Source: Clavibacter nebraskensis NCPPB 2581
Lineage (GTDB): Bacteria > Actinomycetota > Actinomycetes > Actinomycetales > Microbacteriaceae
DNA: 64,000 nt
Assembly: GCF_000355695.1 (NCBI RefSeq)
Contig: NC_020891.1
Location: 2,666,001-2,730,000 of the forward strand
Reading direction: 5' to 3'
Shown here one piece after another: positions 37,494-47,280 of the stretch (its first letter is position 1; each line of letters starts with the position of its first letter). A program made the position numbers and the translations under genes. Below the pieces are notes generated by a model that worked only from the letters and a program-made list of their open reading frames with translations, had not been told where the DNA came from and did not search any database.

Positions 37494-39452
37494 ATGCTGA
37501 GCGAGAACCAGGAGAGGCTGCTGGACTACCTGTCCACCGCCGACCGCTGGGTCGAGGCCGGCGAGCTCGCGGACCGCCTCGGCGTCACCACGCGCAGCGT
37601 CCGGAACTACGTCTCGGCGGTGCGCGAGCGCTCGACCGTGGGCGTGGCCTCCTCCCCCGACGGCTACCGGATCGACGCCGGGAGCTACGCGCGCCACCTC
37701 GCCACGCGCTCGGGCGGTGACCCTCAGGGCACTCCCCGCGACCGTCTCCACGCGCTTGTACGCCGCCTCGGCGACGCCCCCGACGGCCTCGACGTCTTCG
37801 CGCTCGCGGACGAGCTGCACGTGAGCGAGTCCACGGTCGAGGCGGATCTCCGCAAGGTGCGCACGCTCGTCGAGGACGCCGGCCTCGCCCTCCGCCGAGC
37901 GGGATCCACGGTCGTGCTCGAGGGCTCGGAGCGCGACTTCCGCCGGCTGCTGTCGCGCATGTTCCGCGATGAGAGCGCGCAGGGCTTCCTGCCGCTCGAG
38001 ACCGTCCAGCGGGAGTTCGCCTCCGACTCGCTCCGGGCGTTCAAGACGGACCTCGTCCGCGAGCTGACCCAGGGCGGCTTCTTCGTCAACGAGTACGGCG
38101 TCGACAACGTGCTGCTGCACGTGGCCATCGCGGTCGACCGGCTGGCGCGGGCGCCGCGGCGGACGGGCGCGGACGCGGATCCCGCAGCGGACGCCATGCA
38201 CGACGCCTCGTCGCCCGTGCCCTCCGTCGACCCCACCGCCCTCGCGATCCGGACGGTGCTGGCCCGCCTCCTCGCCGCCCACTTCGACGCGCCGGTGCCC
38301 GCGGGCGACGTGGCCTACCTCGCGCTCCTCGTCCGCACGCGCGTCGTCACCCCCGGCAACGAGCAGGCGCTGGCCACCGTGATGCGCGAGCACGTCGTGG
38401 AGAGCGACCTCGACGTGGTGCGCGCCATCGTGCGCCGCGTGAAGCAGGAGTACCTCGTGGACCTCGAGGACGAGGACTTCACCGTCCGCTTCTCGCTGCA
38501 CCTCGGCAACCTGGTGGCGCGCGCCGCCGACCGGTCGTTCTCCCGCAACCCGCTGGCGCGCTCCATCAAGACCTCGTACCCGATGACCTACGAGATCGCC
38601 GTCTTCATCGCGAGCGAGGTGCAGCGGCGGCGCGGCATCGCGATCAACGACGACGAGATCGCGTACATCGCCCTGCACGTGGGCTCGCACCGGGAGCGCG
38701 TCGCCCGCCGCGACGACCGTGTGGCGTGCGCGCTCGTGTGCCCGAACTACTACGACCTGCATCAGATCATGCGCCAGCGCATCGAGCAGGCCCTCGGCGC
38801 GGACATCAGCGTGGACGCCGTGGTGACGCGCACCGACGTCGACGCGGACGCCCTCGGCGTGCAGCTCGTGATCGACGCCACCGGCACGCGTCCGCCCGGC
38901 GACGACGTCGTGGTCGTCCAGCCGCTGCCGACGCCCGACGACATCGAGGCGATCCGCCGCGCCGTCGCCCGCGTCCGCCGCCACGCGCGCCGCAGCTCCA
39001 TGAAGCACGACCTGCTGCGGTTCCTCGACGAGTCGCTGTTCTTCCGCGACCTGCACGCGCCCGACGAGGAGGCGATGATCCGCCTGCTCGGCCAGCGGAT
39101 GGTGGAGCAGGGCATCATCGAGCCCGAGTACATCGACGGCGCCATCGAGCGCGAGCGCCTGTCGTCGACGGCGTTCACCGACACGCTCGCGGTGCCGCAC
39201 TCGCTGGCCATGACGGCGCACCGCACGGCCATCGCGATCGTCGTCAACGACGAGGCGATGCAGTGGGGCGGCAACCGCGTGCACGTGGTCGCGCTCGTCG
39301 CCTTCAGCGCGAGCGGCCGCACGAGCTTCCAGCACGTGTTCGACCAGTTCGTCGAGGTCTTCTCCGACCACCGCGACGTGCAGGCGATCATGCGGGCGTC
39401 GGGATCCCACGGCTCCTTCATCGAGGAGCTCGTGCACGTCATGGACACCTGA
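37494..39452 (+). CDS. mtlR: PRD-domain transcriptional activator of the mannitol operon (MtlR-like)
   Basis: A 652-residue PTS-controlled regulator. In order: an HTH_11 domain (about 5-60), a second HTH (about 85-140, VSESTVEADLRKVRTLVEDAGL), two PTS regulation domains with phosphorylatable histidines (DNVLLHVAIAVDRL near 206; FSLHLGNLV and DEIAYIALHVGSH later), a IIB-like segment (about 410-500) and a C-terminal IIA domain (IIEPEYIDGAIERE, then AVPHSLAMTAH). This is the layout of Geobacillus/Bacillus MtlR, which activates the mtl operon when phosphorylated by HPr and not by mannitol IIB. ATG 37494 has GGGAG upstream. Divergent from the operon it probably controls. Confidence 0.92.
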   Translation: MLSENQERLLDYLSTADRWVEAGELADRLGVTTRSVRNYVSAVRERSTVGVASSPDGYRIDAGSYARHLATRSGGDPQGTPRDRLHALVRRLGDAPDGLDVFALADELHVSESTVEADLRKVRTLVEDAGLALRRAGSTVVLEGSERDFRRLLSRMFRDESAQGFLPLETVQREFASDSLRAFKTDLVRELTQGGFFVNEYGVDNVLLHVAIAVDRLARAPRRTGADADPAADAMHDASSPVPSVDPTALAIRTVLARLLAAHFDAPVPAGDVAYLALLVRTRVVTPGNEQALATVMREHVVESDLDVVRAIVRRVKQEYLVDLEDEDFTVRFSLHLGNLVARAADRSFSRNPLARSIKTSYPMTYEIAVFIASEVQRRRGIAINDDEIAYIALHVGSHRERVARRDDRVACALVCPNYYDLHQIMRQRIEQALGADISVDAVVTRTDVDADALGVQLVIDATGTRPPGDDVVVVQPLPTPDDIEAIRRAVARVRRHARRSSMKHDLLRFLDESLFFRDLHAPDEEAMIRLLGQRMVEQGIIEPEYIDGAIERERLSSTAFTDTLAVPHSLAMTAHRTAIAIVVNDEAMQWGGNRVHVVALVAFSASGRTSFQHVFDQFVEVFSDHRDVQAIMRASGSHGSFIEELVHVMDT

Positions 39453-39480
39453 CCGGCCGACCCGCGCACGGGTCCGGTCG
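39451..39480 (+). terminator. mtlR terminator
   Basis: Stem of about 11 bp (GACCG + GACCCG) with a 3-base bulge and a CGCA loop, starting at the mtlR stop codon. It lies between the convergent ends of mtlR and map. Confidence 0.5.
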
Positions 39481-39499
39481 GGTCAGGCGGGCGCGGAGA

Positions 39500-40336
39500 T
39501 CAGGGCGCGACGGGCGTGACGCCGAGCGGCACGAGGCGCGAGGCGCCGCCATCGGCGAGGGTGAGCACCCAGATGCCGCGCGCGTGCACCGCGACGGAGT
39601 GCTCCCAGTGCGACGCCATGCTGCCGTCGACCGTGGCGACGGTCCAGTCGTCGTCGAGGACGCGCGTCTCCGCCTCGCCGTCGGTGATCATCGGCTCGAT
39701 CGCGACCACGAGCCCGGGCGTCACCGCGGGGCCCTTGCCGCGCACGCGGTAGTTGAAGACCGGCGGGTCCTCGTGCATGCTCCGGCCGATGCCGTGGCCC
39801 GTGTAGTCCATGACGATGCCGAAGGCGCCGGCCGCCTCGACGCTCTCCTCCACGGCCTCGCCGACCTCGTTGAGGTGCGACGCGGTCGCGAGCCGGGCGA
39901 TGCCGGCCCACAGCGAGTCCTCGGTGACGCGGGACAGGCGCTCGCGGGCCTCGACGACGTCGGGGCGCGCGGGATCCGGCACCACGACGGTCATGGCCGA
40001 GTCGCCGTTCCAGCCGTCGATCTCCGCGCCGCTGTCGACCGAGACGATATCGCCCGGCTGCAGCACGCGGTCGCCGGGGATGCCGTGCACGACCTCGTCG
40101 TTGACGGAGACGCACACGGTGTGGCGGTAGCCCGGCACGAGCTGGAAGTTGGAGTGGCCGCCGAGCGCGCGGATGGCGGCGGCGGCCGCCGCGTCGAGCT
40201 CGCCCGTCGTGACGCCGGGGGCGATGAGCTCGCGGACGGCGTCGAGCGACGCGGCGGTCGCGAGGCCGGGCGCGACCATGCGGCGGATCTCGTCCGGGGT
40301 CTTGTAGATCCCCGGCGTGCGGCGGAGCGCGCCCAC
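39500..40336 (-). CDS. map: Methionine aminopeptidase, type I
   Basis: Removes the initiator methionine from nascent proteins. 278 residues with the five metal ligands in recognisable motifs: VDSGAEIDGWNGDSAMT (Asp, Asp), YTGHGIGRSMHE (His), AIEPMI (Glu) and SHWEHSVAV (Glu), and the substrate histidine in GYRHTVCVSVNDEVVHG. Start is GTG, four bases after the adk stop. The normal next gene, infA, is 8 kb away beyond the mannitol block. Confidence 0.97.
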   Translation of the reverse strand: MGALRRTPGIYKTPDEIRRMVAPGLATAASLDAVRELIAPGVTTGELDAAAAAAIRALGGHSNFQLVPGYRHTVCVSVNDEVVHGIPGDRVLQPGDIVSVDSGAEIDGWNGDSAMTVVVPDPARPDVVEARERLSRVTEDSLWAGIARLATASHLNEVGEAVEESVEAAGAFGIVMDYTGHGIGRSMHEDPPVFNYRVRGKGPAVTPGLVVAIEPMITDGEAETRVLDDDWTVATVDGSMASHWEHSVAVHARGIWVLTLADGGASRLVPLGVTPVAP

Positions 40337-40340
40337 GTCG

Positions 40341-40943
40341 CTACGCGCGGCCGGCGTCGGAGGAGGGACGGACGCCGCGGCCCGCGAGGGCCGCGCGGAT
40401 GCGCGCGGCGACCTCGTCGACCTCGCCCAGCCCGTCGACCTCGACGAGCAGCCCGCGGTCGCGGTATACGTCGATGAGCGGGCTCGTCTCGCGGACGTAG
40501 ACCTCCTGGCGGTGGCGGATCTCGTCCTCGCCGTCGTCGGCGCGCCCCTGCTCGGCCGCGCGGCGGGTCAGCCGGGCGACGACCTCCTCCTCGTCGGCGA
40601 CGAGCTGGATGACGGCGTCGAGCTCCTGGCCCCAGCCCTGCAGCAGCTCCTCGAGGTACGCGACCTGGTCGAGAGTGCGCGGGTACCCGTCGAGCAGGAA
40701 GCCACCCTGCGCGTCCTCCTCCTGGAGGCGCGCGGTGACCAGGCTGTTGGTGAGCTCGTCGGGGACGTAGTTGCCCGCGTCCACGAGGGCCTGCACCTGC
40801 TGGCCGAGCTCGGTGCCGTCCTTGATGTTCTGGCGGAAGATGTCGCCGGTCGAGATGTCGGGGATGCCGTGCTCGGCGGCGATGCGCTTCGCCTGCGTGC
40901 CCTTGCCCGCGCCGGGAGGGCCGACGATCAGGAGCCGGGTCAC
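40341..40943 (-). CDS. adk: Adenylate kinase
   Basis: Interconverts ATP + AMP and 2 ADP. 200 residues beginning [20 protein letters not shown] (P-loop) with [11 protein letters not shown] and [10 protein letters not shown]. The LID segment is short ([19 protein letters not shown]), as in actinobacterial enzymes without the zinc finger. Start is GTG, overlapping the secY stop by four bases. Confidence 0.97.
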   Translation of the reverse strand: MTRLLIVGPPGAGKGTQAKRIAAEHGIPDISTGDIFRQNIKDGTELGQQVQALVDAGNYVPDELTNSLVTARLQEEDAQGGFLLDGYPRTLDQVAYLEELLQGWGQELDAVIQLVADEEEVVARLTRRAAEQGRADDGEDEIRHRQEVYVRETSPLIDVYRDRGLLVEVDGLGEVDEVAARIRAALAGRGVRPSSDAGRA

Positions 40944-42262
40944 TTGAGCAGCCCCTCGTAGTGGCGCTGCTGCAGCTGCGAGTCGATCTGCTTCACCGTC
41001 TCGAGGCCGACGCCCACCACGATAAGGATGCTCGCGCCGCCGAACGGGAAGTTCTGGTTCGCGCCGACGAGCGAGAGCGCGATGAGCGGCAGGAGCGCGA
41101 TGAGCCCGAGGTACAGCGAGCCCGGCAGCGTGATGCGCGTGAGCACGTAGTCGAGGTACTCGGCCGTGGGGCGTCCCGCGCGGATCCCGGGGATGAAGCC
41201 GCCGTACTTCTTCATGTTGTCGGCGACCTCCTCCGGGTTGAAGGTGATGGCGACGTAGAAGTACGTGAAGCCGACGATGAGCAGGAAGTACATCGCCATG
41301 TAGAGCGGGTGGTCTCCCGTCGTGAGGTTGTCGGTGATCCACTGCACCCACGGCGCCGGCGCCTGGCCGACGGCAGGCTGGTTGAACTGCGCGACCAGGG
41401 CCGGCAGGTACAGCAGCGACGACGCGAAGATGACGGGCACGACGCCGGCCATGTTCACCTTGATCGGGATGTAGGTGTTGTTGCCGCCGTAGGTGCGGCG
41501 TCCGACCATGCGCTTGGCGTACTGCACGGGGATGCGGCGCTGCGACTGCTCGACGTAGACGACGGCGGCGACGACCAGGAGCCCGACGGCGATGACCAGG
41601 AGGAAGACCTCCCAGCCGCGGCTCTGCTGGATCGCGATGAGCGAGGTCGGGAACGCGGCGGCGACCGACGTGAAGATGAGGAGCGACATGCCGTTGCCGA
41701 TGCCGCGCTCGGTGATGAGCTCGCCCATCCACATGATGAGGCCGGTGCCGGCGGTCATGGTGATGACCATGAGCATGATCGCGTACCAGGCGTCGTTCGT
41801 GACGAGCTGGGTGCAGGCGCTGACGTTGGTCTGGCCGAAGAGCGCTCCGCTGCGCGCGACCGTGATGAGCGTCGTGGACTGGAGCACCGCGAGGGCGATC
41901 GTGAGGTAGCGCGTGTACTGCGTGAGCTTGGCCTGGCCGGACTGGCCCTCCTTGTAGAGGGTGTCGAAGTGCGGGATGACCACGCGGAGCAGCTGGACGA
42001 TGATCGACGCCGTGATGTACGGCATGATGCCCAGCGCGAAGATGGAGAGCTTCAGCAGCGCGCCGCCGCTGAAGAGGTTGACGAGCTCGTAGAGGCCCGA
42101 GGTGCCCTGGTTGGCCGCGAGGCACGACTGCACGTTGGCGAAGTCGACGAACGGCGCCGGGATGAAGGATCCGAGGCGGAAGAGGGCGATGATGCCCAGC
42201 GTGAACCCGATCTTGCGACGCAGATCGGGGGTGCGGAAGATCCTGACGACGGCGCTCAACAC
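40940..42262 (-). CDS. secY: SecY protein translocase channel
   Basis: Ten-helix channel of the general secretion pathway. 440 residues; recognisable blocks are [21 protein letters not shown] near the start, the plug-adjacent [26 protein letters not shown], and [20 protein letters not shown] near the end. Start is GTG 42262. It follows rplO after 125 bases holding a strong hairpin, so it may be partly uncoupled from the ribosomal genes, while adk overlaps it. Confidence 0.97.
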   Translation of the reverse strand: MLSAVVRIFRTPDLRRKIGFTLGIIALFRLGSFIPAPFVDFANVQSCLAANQGTSGLYELVNLFSGGALLKLSIFALGIMPYITASIIVQLLRVVIPHFDTLYKEGQSGQAKLTQYTRYLTIALAVLQSTTLITVARSGALFGQTNVSACTQLVTNDAWYAIMLMVITMTAGTGLIMWMGELITERGIGNGMSLLIFTSVAAAFPTSLIAIQQSRGWEVFLLVIAVGLLVVAAVVYVEQSQRRIPVQYAKRMVGRRTYGGNNTYIPIKVNMAGVVPVIFASSLLYLPALVAQFNQPAVGQAPAPWVQWITDNLTTGDHPLYMAMYFLLIVGFTYFYVAITFNPEEVADNMKKYGGFIPGIRAGRPTAEYLDYVLTRITLPGSLYLGLIALLPLIALSLVGANQNFPFGGASILIVVGVGLETVKQIDSQLQQRHYEGLLK

Positions 42263-42340
42263 GGAGGGTGTCCTGCTTTCTGTGGGAGGTCCGCCGGGAG
42301 GCGGGGGTCGGGCCGACCCGATGCGGCCCCAGGTGCCGGT

Positions 42341-42368
42341 AGGGGCGGTCGGTTACCCGACCGCCCCT
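42341..42368 (-). terminator. Hairpin between rplO and secY
   Basis: Perfect 12-bp stem (AGGGGCGGTCGG) with a TTAC loop, 20 bases past the rplO stop. Strong enough to terminate or attenuate the spc transcript before secY. Confidence 0.7.
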
Positions 42369-42387
42369 GCCGTTGCGTCCTGAAGTG

Positions 42388-42963
42388 CTACTTGACGGAG
42401 CCGCCTGCTGCGACGATCTTCTCCGCAGCGGAGCCGGAGACCTTGTCGACAGCAACCGTCAGCTTAACCGAGATGTCGCCGTCCCCGAGGACTTTGACCT
42501 TCTCGTTCTTGCGCACGGCACCCTTCGCGACCAGGTCGCTCGTGGTGACGTCGCCGCCGTCGGGGTAGAGCACGGCGAGCTTCTCCAGGTTCACGACCTG
42601 GTACTCGACGCGGAACGGGTTCTTGAACCCGCGGAGCTTCGGGGTGCGCATGTGCAGCGGCATCTGCCCACCCTCGAAGCCGACGCGGACCGTGTAGCGG
42701 GCCTTCGTGCCCTTGGTGCCACGACCCGCGGTCTTGCCCTTCGAGCCCTCACCGCGGCCGACACGCTGGCGTGCCTTCTTGGCCCCGGCGGCGGGACGGA
42801 GGTGGTGGACCTTGAGGACCTGCTCGCGCTTGACCGTCTCCGTCTGGCCGACCGTGGTCGTCTCAGCGGAAGCGGCGGCGGCAGCAGGGGCCTTCGCGGT
42901 CTTCTTCGGTGCGGCCTTGGGCGCCTTCACGGGCGTCTCGGCCGACTCGTTCTTCTCAGCCAT
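42388..42963 (-). CDS. rplO: 50S ribosomal protein L15
   Basis: Late-assembly large-subunit protein. 191 residues, with about 45 extra N-terminal residues rich in Ala/Lys/Pro before the canonical [22 protein letters not shown] region. [20 protein letters not shown] follows. ATG overlaps the rpmD stop. The E. coli protein has 144 residues. Confidence 0.97.
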   Translation of the reverse strand: MAEKNESAETPVKAPKAAPKKTAKAPAAAAASAETTTVGQTETVKREQVLKVHHLRPAAGAKKARQRVGRGEGSKGKTAGRGTKGTKARYTVRVGFEGGQMPLHMRTPKLRGFKNPFRVEYQVVNLEKLAVLYPDGGDVTTSDLVAKGAVRKNEKVKVLGDGDISVKLTVAVDKVSGSAAEKIVAAGGSVK

Positions 42964-43145
42964 CAGTCGATCTCCTCCACCTTGACCAGGTGCGCCACGG
43001 TGTTCACGTACCCGCGGTTCTGGGCGTTGTCCTCACGGACCACCACGGCACCGATGCGACGGAGCCCGAGGCTCCGCAGGGTGTCGCGCTGGTTCTGCTT
43101 CTCGCTGATCTTGGACTTGATCTGCGTCACTCGGAGCTGAGCCAT
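42963..43145 (-). CDS. rpmD: 50S ribosomal protein L30
   Basis: Small large-subunit protein of 60 residues ([20 protein letters not shown], then [14 protein letters not shown]). Its stop overlaps the rplO start, and its ATG overlaps the rpsE stop, in the pattern TGATG. Standard spc position. Confidence 0.97.
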
Positions 43146-43849
43146 CAGACACCTGCCTTCGCGTCGGCCTCGGCGCGCTGGGCGCGGAGGATGCGGGCCG
43201 GGACGACCTGCTCCAGCTCGAGCCCACGACGGGCCGCGACGGCGCGCGGCTCCTCGAGCTGCTTGAGCGCCTCGACCGTGGCGTGCACGATGTTGATCGT
43301 GTTCGACGAGCCGAGCGACTTGCTCAGCACGTCGTGGATGCCGGCGCACTCGAGCACCGCGCGGACGGGGCCACCGGCGATGACGCCGGTACCCGCGGAC
43401 GCGGGGCGCAGGAGGACGACTCCGGCGGAGGCCTCACCCTGCACGGCGTGCGGGATGGTCAGGCCGATGCGGGGGACGCGGAAAAAGTTCTTCTTCGCCT
43501 CCTCGACGCCCTTGGAGATGGCGGTCGGGACCTCGCGGGCCTTGCCGTAGCCGACGCCCACCAGCCCGTTGCCGTCTCCGACGATCACGAGGGCGGTGAA
43601 GCTGAAGCGACGACCGCCCTTGACGACCTTGGACACGCGGTTGATGGTGACGACGCGCTCCAGGAACTGGCTCTTGTCGGCATCACGGCCACCGCGGCTG
43701 TCGCGGCCGCCCTGGTTCCGGTCGCGTCCGCCACGACGGCCCTCGCGGCCCTCGTTCTGCGCGGGTGCGGTGGACGCCGCGGTCTCGACGGGCGTCTCCG
43801 CCACGGCCACGACCTCGGGCTCCTTGTTGTTGTTCTCGGCTGCGCTCAC
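43145..43849 (-). CDS. rpsE: 30S ribosomal protein S5
   Basis: Decoding-fidelity protein at the mRNA entry. 234 residues; the canonical part begins at [21 protein letters not shown], with [18 protein letters not shown]. The first 60 residues are an extra segment, acidic and then Arg/Gly-rich with repeated GGRD units. E. coli S5 has 167 residues. Confidence 0.97.
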
Positions 43850-44217
43850 AGGCTCAGACCACCCTCTCGAGCTCCTTCGGCGATGGCCGCGACGCGTCCT
43901 GCGTAGCGGTTGCCACCACGATCGAATACGACGCTCTCCACGCCGGCCGCCTTGGCGCGCTCGGCGACGAGCTCGCCGACCTTGCGCGACTTGGCGGTCT
44001 TGTCGCCGTCGAACGCGCGCATGTCGGCCTCGAGGGTCGACGCGGACGCGACGGTGTGACCACGGCTGTCATCGACGACCTGCACGAAGACGTGGCGGGC
44101 CGAACGGGTGACGACCAGGCGCGGACGCAGCTCGGTGCCCTCGACCTTCTTGCGCAGGCGTGCGTGCCTGCGGCCGCGGGCGGCGGACTTGCTTTTTCCT
44201 CTAACTCCGAGAGCCAT
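43846..44217 (-). CDS. rplR: 50S ribosomal protein L18
   Basis: Binds 5S rRNA. 123 residues starting [20 protein letters not shown] and containing [20 protein letters not shown] and [27 protein letters not shown] 44217 is taken over a GTG two codons earlier because it follows the rplF stop. Overlaps rpsE. Confidence 0.96.
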   Translation of the reverse strand: MALGVRGKSKSAARGRRHARLRKKVEGTELRPRLVVTRSARHVFVQVVDDSRGHTVASASTLEADMRAFDGDKTAKSRKVGELVAERAKAAGVESVVFDRGGNRYAGRVAAIAEGAREGGLSL

Positions 44218-44219
44218 GA

Positions 44220-44756
44220 TCACTTACCACTCTTTCCGGCCTTGCGGCGAACGTTCTCGCCGGCGTAGCGGACGCCCTTGCCCTTGTAGGGCTCGGGCTT
44301 GCGAATCTTGCGGATGTTGGCGGCCGTCTCGCCGACGAGCTGCTTGTCGATGCCGACGACGGTCATCTTGTTGACGCCCTCGACGGTGAAGCTGATGCCC
44401 GCGGGCGCCTCGACGTACACCGGGTGGGAGAAGCCGAGCGCGAACTCGACGCCCTTGTCCTTGAGCGCGACGCGGTAACCCGTGCCGACGATCTCGAGTC
44501 CCTTGGTGTAGCCGGTGGTGACGCCGACGATGTTGTTCGCGATGAGGCTGCGCGTCAGGCCGTGGAGCGAACGCGACTCGCGCTCGTCGTCCGGGCGGGT
44601 GACGAGCACCTGCCCGTCCTGGACCTCGGCGCGGATGGGCTGCGCGACGGTGAGGCTGAGCTCGCCCTTCGGGCCCTTCACCGTGACGAGCTGGCCGTCC
44701 ACGGCGACGTCGACCCCTGCGGGGACGTCGATGGGGAGTCTTCCGATACGTGACAT
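44220..44756 (-). CDS. rplF: 50S ribosomal protein L6
   Basis: Large-subunit protein near the factor-binding centre. 178 residues: [20 protein letters not shown] at the start, [21 protein letters not shown], and the conserved [17 protein letters not shown] near the end. A longer upstream frame is rpsH in another frame. Lies four bases after rpsH. Confidence 0.97.
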   Translation of the reverse strand: MSRIGRLPIDVPAGVDVAVDGQLVTVKGPKGELSLTVAQPIRAEVQDGQVLVTRPDDERESRSLHGLTRSLIANNIVGVTTGYTKGLEIVGTGYRVALKDKGVEFALGFSHPVYVEAPAGISFTVEGVNKMTVVGIDKQLVGETAANIRKIRKPEPYKGKGVRYAGENVRRKAGKSGK

Positions 44757-44760
44757 GGCG

Positions 44761-45159
44761 TTACCACACGTAGGCGAGGACTTCCCCACCCACGCCCTTC
44801 TTCGCAGCCTGGCGGTCCGTGAGGAGACCCGAGGAGGTGGACAGGATGGCGACCCCGAGGCCACCGAGGACCTGGGGGATCTCCGCGGACTTCGCGTACA
44901 CGCGCAGTCCGGGCTTCGACACGCGCTTGATGCCCCGGATGGAGCGCTCGCGGTCGGGACCGAACTTGAGGCTGAGCGTCAGCGTCTGGCCGACGCGGGC
45001 GTCCGCGACGTCCCAGCCGGCGATGAAGCCCTCGGACTTGAGGATGTCGGCGATGTGCGACTTGAGCTTGGAGTGCGGCATGGAGACCGTGTCGTGGTGC
45101 GCGGAGTTCGCGTTCCGGAGTCGGGTCAGCATGTCAGCGACCGGGTCGGTCATTGTCAT
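44761..45159 (-). CDS. rpsH: 30S ribosomal protein S8
   Basis: Primary 16S rRNA-binding protein and, in E. coli, the spc operon repressor. 132 residues, [16 protein letters not shown] at the start and [22 protein letters not shown] at the end. Start may be the first ATG (45159) or the third codon. The rpsN gene that usually precedes it is missing; a 138-base gap follows rplE. Confidence 0.97.
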   Translation of the reverse strand: MTMTDPVADMLTRLRNANSAHHDTVSMPHSKLKSHIADILKSEGFIAGWDVADARVGQTLTLSLKFGPDRERSIRGIKRVSKPGLRVYAKSAEIPQVLGGLGVAILSTSSGLLTDRQAAKKGVGGEVLAYVW

Positions 45160-45297
45160 ATCTGGTGGTGCCTCTCTCGCCTGGTTTCGTTCATCCGGAC
45201 ACGGATGACGACCTGTGGTGGTGGCGGCGCCGGGCGGAGGTGCCCGGCGCCGATCGTACGGTGGTGCTGGTCGTGCGGGTGATGCGGGTGGAGCTGG

Positions 45298-45894
45298 TTA
45301 CGGCGTGTTCTCGGGCGTCTGGAACGGGAAGCCGAGCGCCTTGAGCAGCGCGCGTCCCTCGTCGTCCGTCCGAGCGGTCGTGACGACCGTGATGTCCATG
45401 CCGCGGACCCGGTCGATGCGGTCCTGGTCGATCTCGTGGAACATGGACTGCTCGTTGAGGCCGAACGTGTAGTTGCCGTTGCCGTCGAACTGCTTCGGGC
45501 TGAGCCCGCGGAAGTCGCGGATGCGGGGCAGGGAGAGGGACAGCAGGCGGTCGAGGAACTCCCACATGCGGTCGCCGCGGAGCGTCACGTGGGTGCCGAT
45601 GGCCTGGCCCTCACGCAGCTTGAACTGGGCGATCGACTTGCGGGCCTTCGTGACCTGCGGCTTCTGGCCCGTGATCTTGGTGAGGTCGGCGACCGCGCCG
45701 TCGATGATCTTGCCGTCGCGAGCCGCGTCGCCGACGCCCATGTTCACGACGATCTTCGTGAGCCCGGGCACCTGGTGCACGTTCGTGAAGCCGAGATCAG
45801 CGGTCAGCTGGCTGACGATCTCGGTGCGGTACTTCTGCTTCAGGCGCGGGAGCGTGGTGCCCTCGGCCGTGCCAGCGGTTGCGGTGTCGGTCAT
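45298..45894 (-). CDS. rplE: 50S ribosomal protein L5
   Basis: 5S rRNA-binding protein contacting P-site tRNA. 198 residues, with [35 protein letters not shown] and [19 protein letters not shown]. The first 15 residues are a short Thr/Ala extension. ATG 45894; rplX ends just upstream. Confidence 0.97.
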   Translation of the reverse strand: MTDTATAGTAEGTTLPRLKQKYRTEIVSQLTADLGFTNVHQVPGLTKIVVNMGVGDAARDGKIIDGAVADLTKITGQKPQVTKARKSIAQFKLREGQAIGTHVTLRGDRMWEFLDRLLSLSLPRIRDFRGLSPKQFDGNGNYTFGLNEQSMFHEIDQDRIDRVRGMDITVVTTARTDDEGRALLKALGFPFQTPENTP

Positions 45895-45896
45895 TG

Positions 45897-46256
45897 CTAG
45901 AGGTCCTTACCTGACTTCTTGGCGTAGCGGACGCGGACGGTCTTGGAGACCCCGTCCTTCTCGACCTGCTCGGTCCGGAAGCCGACTCGCGTGGGCTTCT
46001 TGGACTCGGGGTCGACGAGCGCGACGTTGGAGATGTGGATGGGCGCCTCGACGGTCTCGATGCCGCCGGTCTTGGAGCCGCGCTGCGTCTGGCCGACGCG
46101 GACGTGCTTCGTGACGAAGTTCACGCCCTCGACGACGACGCGGTTGCGCTCGACCAGGACGGACAGGACGCGGCCCTGCTTGCCCCGGTCGCCGCCCTTG
46201 GCCTGCGTGCGACCCGTGATGACCTGCACGAGGTCACCCTTCTTGATGTTCGCCAT
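45897..46256 (-). CDS. rplX: 50S ribosomal protein L24
   Basis: Assembly-initiator protein. 119 residues with the KOW motif in [29 protein letters not shown] (read in parts) and [19 protein letters not shown]. Somewhat longer than in E. coli (104). Two bases separate it from rplE and rplN on either side. Confidence 0.97.
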   Translation of the reverse strand: MANIKKGDLVQVITGRTQAKGGDRGKQGRVLSVLVERNRVVVEGVNFVTKHVRVGQTQRGSKTGGIETVEAPIHISNVALVDPESKKPTRVGFRTEQVEKDGVSKTVRVRYAKKSGKDL

Positions 46257-46258
46257 GA

Positions 46259-46627
46259 CTAAATGACCTCCGGTGCCAGCGAGATGATCTTCATGAACTT
46301 CTTGTCCCGGAGCTCGCGGCCCACCGGTCCGAAGATGCGGGTGCCGCGGGGCTCCCCGTTGCTGTTCAGGATGACGGCGGCGTTCTCGTCGAACTTGATG
46401 TACGAGCCGTCGGGACGGCGCGTCTCCTTCTTGGTGCGGACGATGACCGCCTTGACGACCTCGCCCTTCTTGACGTTTCCGCCGGGGATCGCGTCCTTGA
46501 CGGTCGCGACGATGACGTCACCGAGACCGGCGTAGCGACGACCCGAGCCACCGAGCACGCGGATGGTCAAGATCTCCTTGGCACCCGTGTTGTCCGCGAT
46601 CTTGAGGCGGGATTCCTGCTGAATCAC
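46259..46627 (-). CDS. rplN: 50S ribosomal protein L14
   Basis: Subunit-interface protein, 122 residues. Typical blocks: [38 protein letters not shown] and [20 protein letters not shown]. Start codon is GTG. Normal length and position after rpsQ. Confidence 0.98.
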   Translation of the reverse strand: MIQQESRLKIADNTGAKEILTIRVLGGSGRRYAGLGDVIVATVKDAIPGGNVKKGEVVKAVIVRTKKETRRPDGSYIKFDENAAVILNSNGEPRGTRIFGPVGRELRDKKFMKIISLAPEVI

Positions 46628-46654
46628 TGTTGCTCCTTATCCAAGCAGCCGGGG

Positions 46655-46951
46655 CTACTTGGCCTTCTCGAGGATCTCGACCAGGCGCCAGCGCTTGGAG
46701 GCGCTGAGGGGACGGGTCTCGTTGATCAGGACCAGGTCGCCGATGCCGGCGGTGTTCGCCTCGTCGTGCGCCTTGACCTTGGAGGTGCGGCGGATGACCT
46801 TGCCGTACAGCGGGTGCTTCACGCGGTCCTCGACCTCGACGACGATGGTCTTGTCCATCTTGTCGCTGGTGACGTAGCCACGACGGGACTTGCGGTAGCC
46901 GCGGTCGGCCGTCGCGGTGTCAGCCGTGTTCTTCTCTTCGGCGTTCGCCAT
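46655..46951 (-). CDS. rpsQ: 30S ribosomal protein S17
   Basis: Early-assembly 16S rRNA-binding protein. 98 residues; the first 22 are an extra acidic/Thr segment before [39 protein letters not shown] and [16 protein letters not shown] follow. ATG 46951 is chosen over an ATG-like codon two earlier because it lies right after the rpmC stop. Confidence 0.97.
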   Translation of the reverse strand: MANAEEKNTADTATADRGYRKSRRGYVTSDKMDKTIVVEVEDRVKHPLYGKVIRRTSKVKAHDEANTAGIGDLVLINETRPLSASKRWRLVEILEKAK

Positions 46952-46953
46952 GA

Positions 46954-47280
46954 TCAAGCCTCCTCAGCCTTCTCGGTGACGGCGGCGTCGTCGGCCGTCG
47001 CGGCCTTCTTCGTCGCCTTCTTCTTCTCGGCCTTCTCGGGGACCTCGACGGGGGCGGGCGTGGCACGGATGCCCAGCTCGCGCTCGCGGATGACCGTGTA
47101 GATCCGAGCGATGTCGCGCTTGACCGCGCGGAGGCGGCCGTGGCTGTCGAGCTGACCGGTGGCCGACTGGAAGCGCAGGTTGAACAGCTCCTCCTTGGCC
47201 TTCTTCAGCTCTTCGACGAGTCGCTCGTCCTCGAAAGTGTCCAGCTCGACGGGGGCGAGCTCCTTGGAACCGATCGCCAT
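46954..47280 (-). CDS. rpmC: 50S ribosomal protein L29 with long C-terminal tail
   Basis: Tunnel-exit protein, docking site for signal recognition particle and trigger factor with L23. Canonical part is residues 1-75: [31 protein letters not shown] and [16 protein letters not shown]. About 35 Lys/Ala/Glu-rich residues follow, making 108 against about 63 in E. coli. The ATG overlaps the rplP stop (TAATG). Confidence 0.97.
   Translation of the reverse strand: MAIGSKELAPVELDTFEDERLVEELKKAKEELFNLRFQSATGQLDSHGRLRAVKRDIARIYTVIRERELGIRATPAPVEVPEKAEKKKATKKAATADDAAVTEKAEEA

Noticed and set aside
36903-39437. Long minus-strand frame covering mtlR
   Set aside because: Only its last 126 codons (the IIB gene) have a ribosome site and family motif; the rest is antisense to mtlR.
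45160-45297. Hidden rpsN between rplE and rpsH
   Set aside because: The gap of 138 bases is shorter than even the 61-codon zinc form of S14, and no C-x2-C motif can be read.
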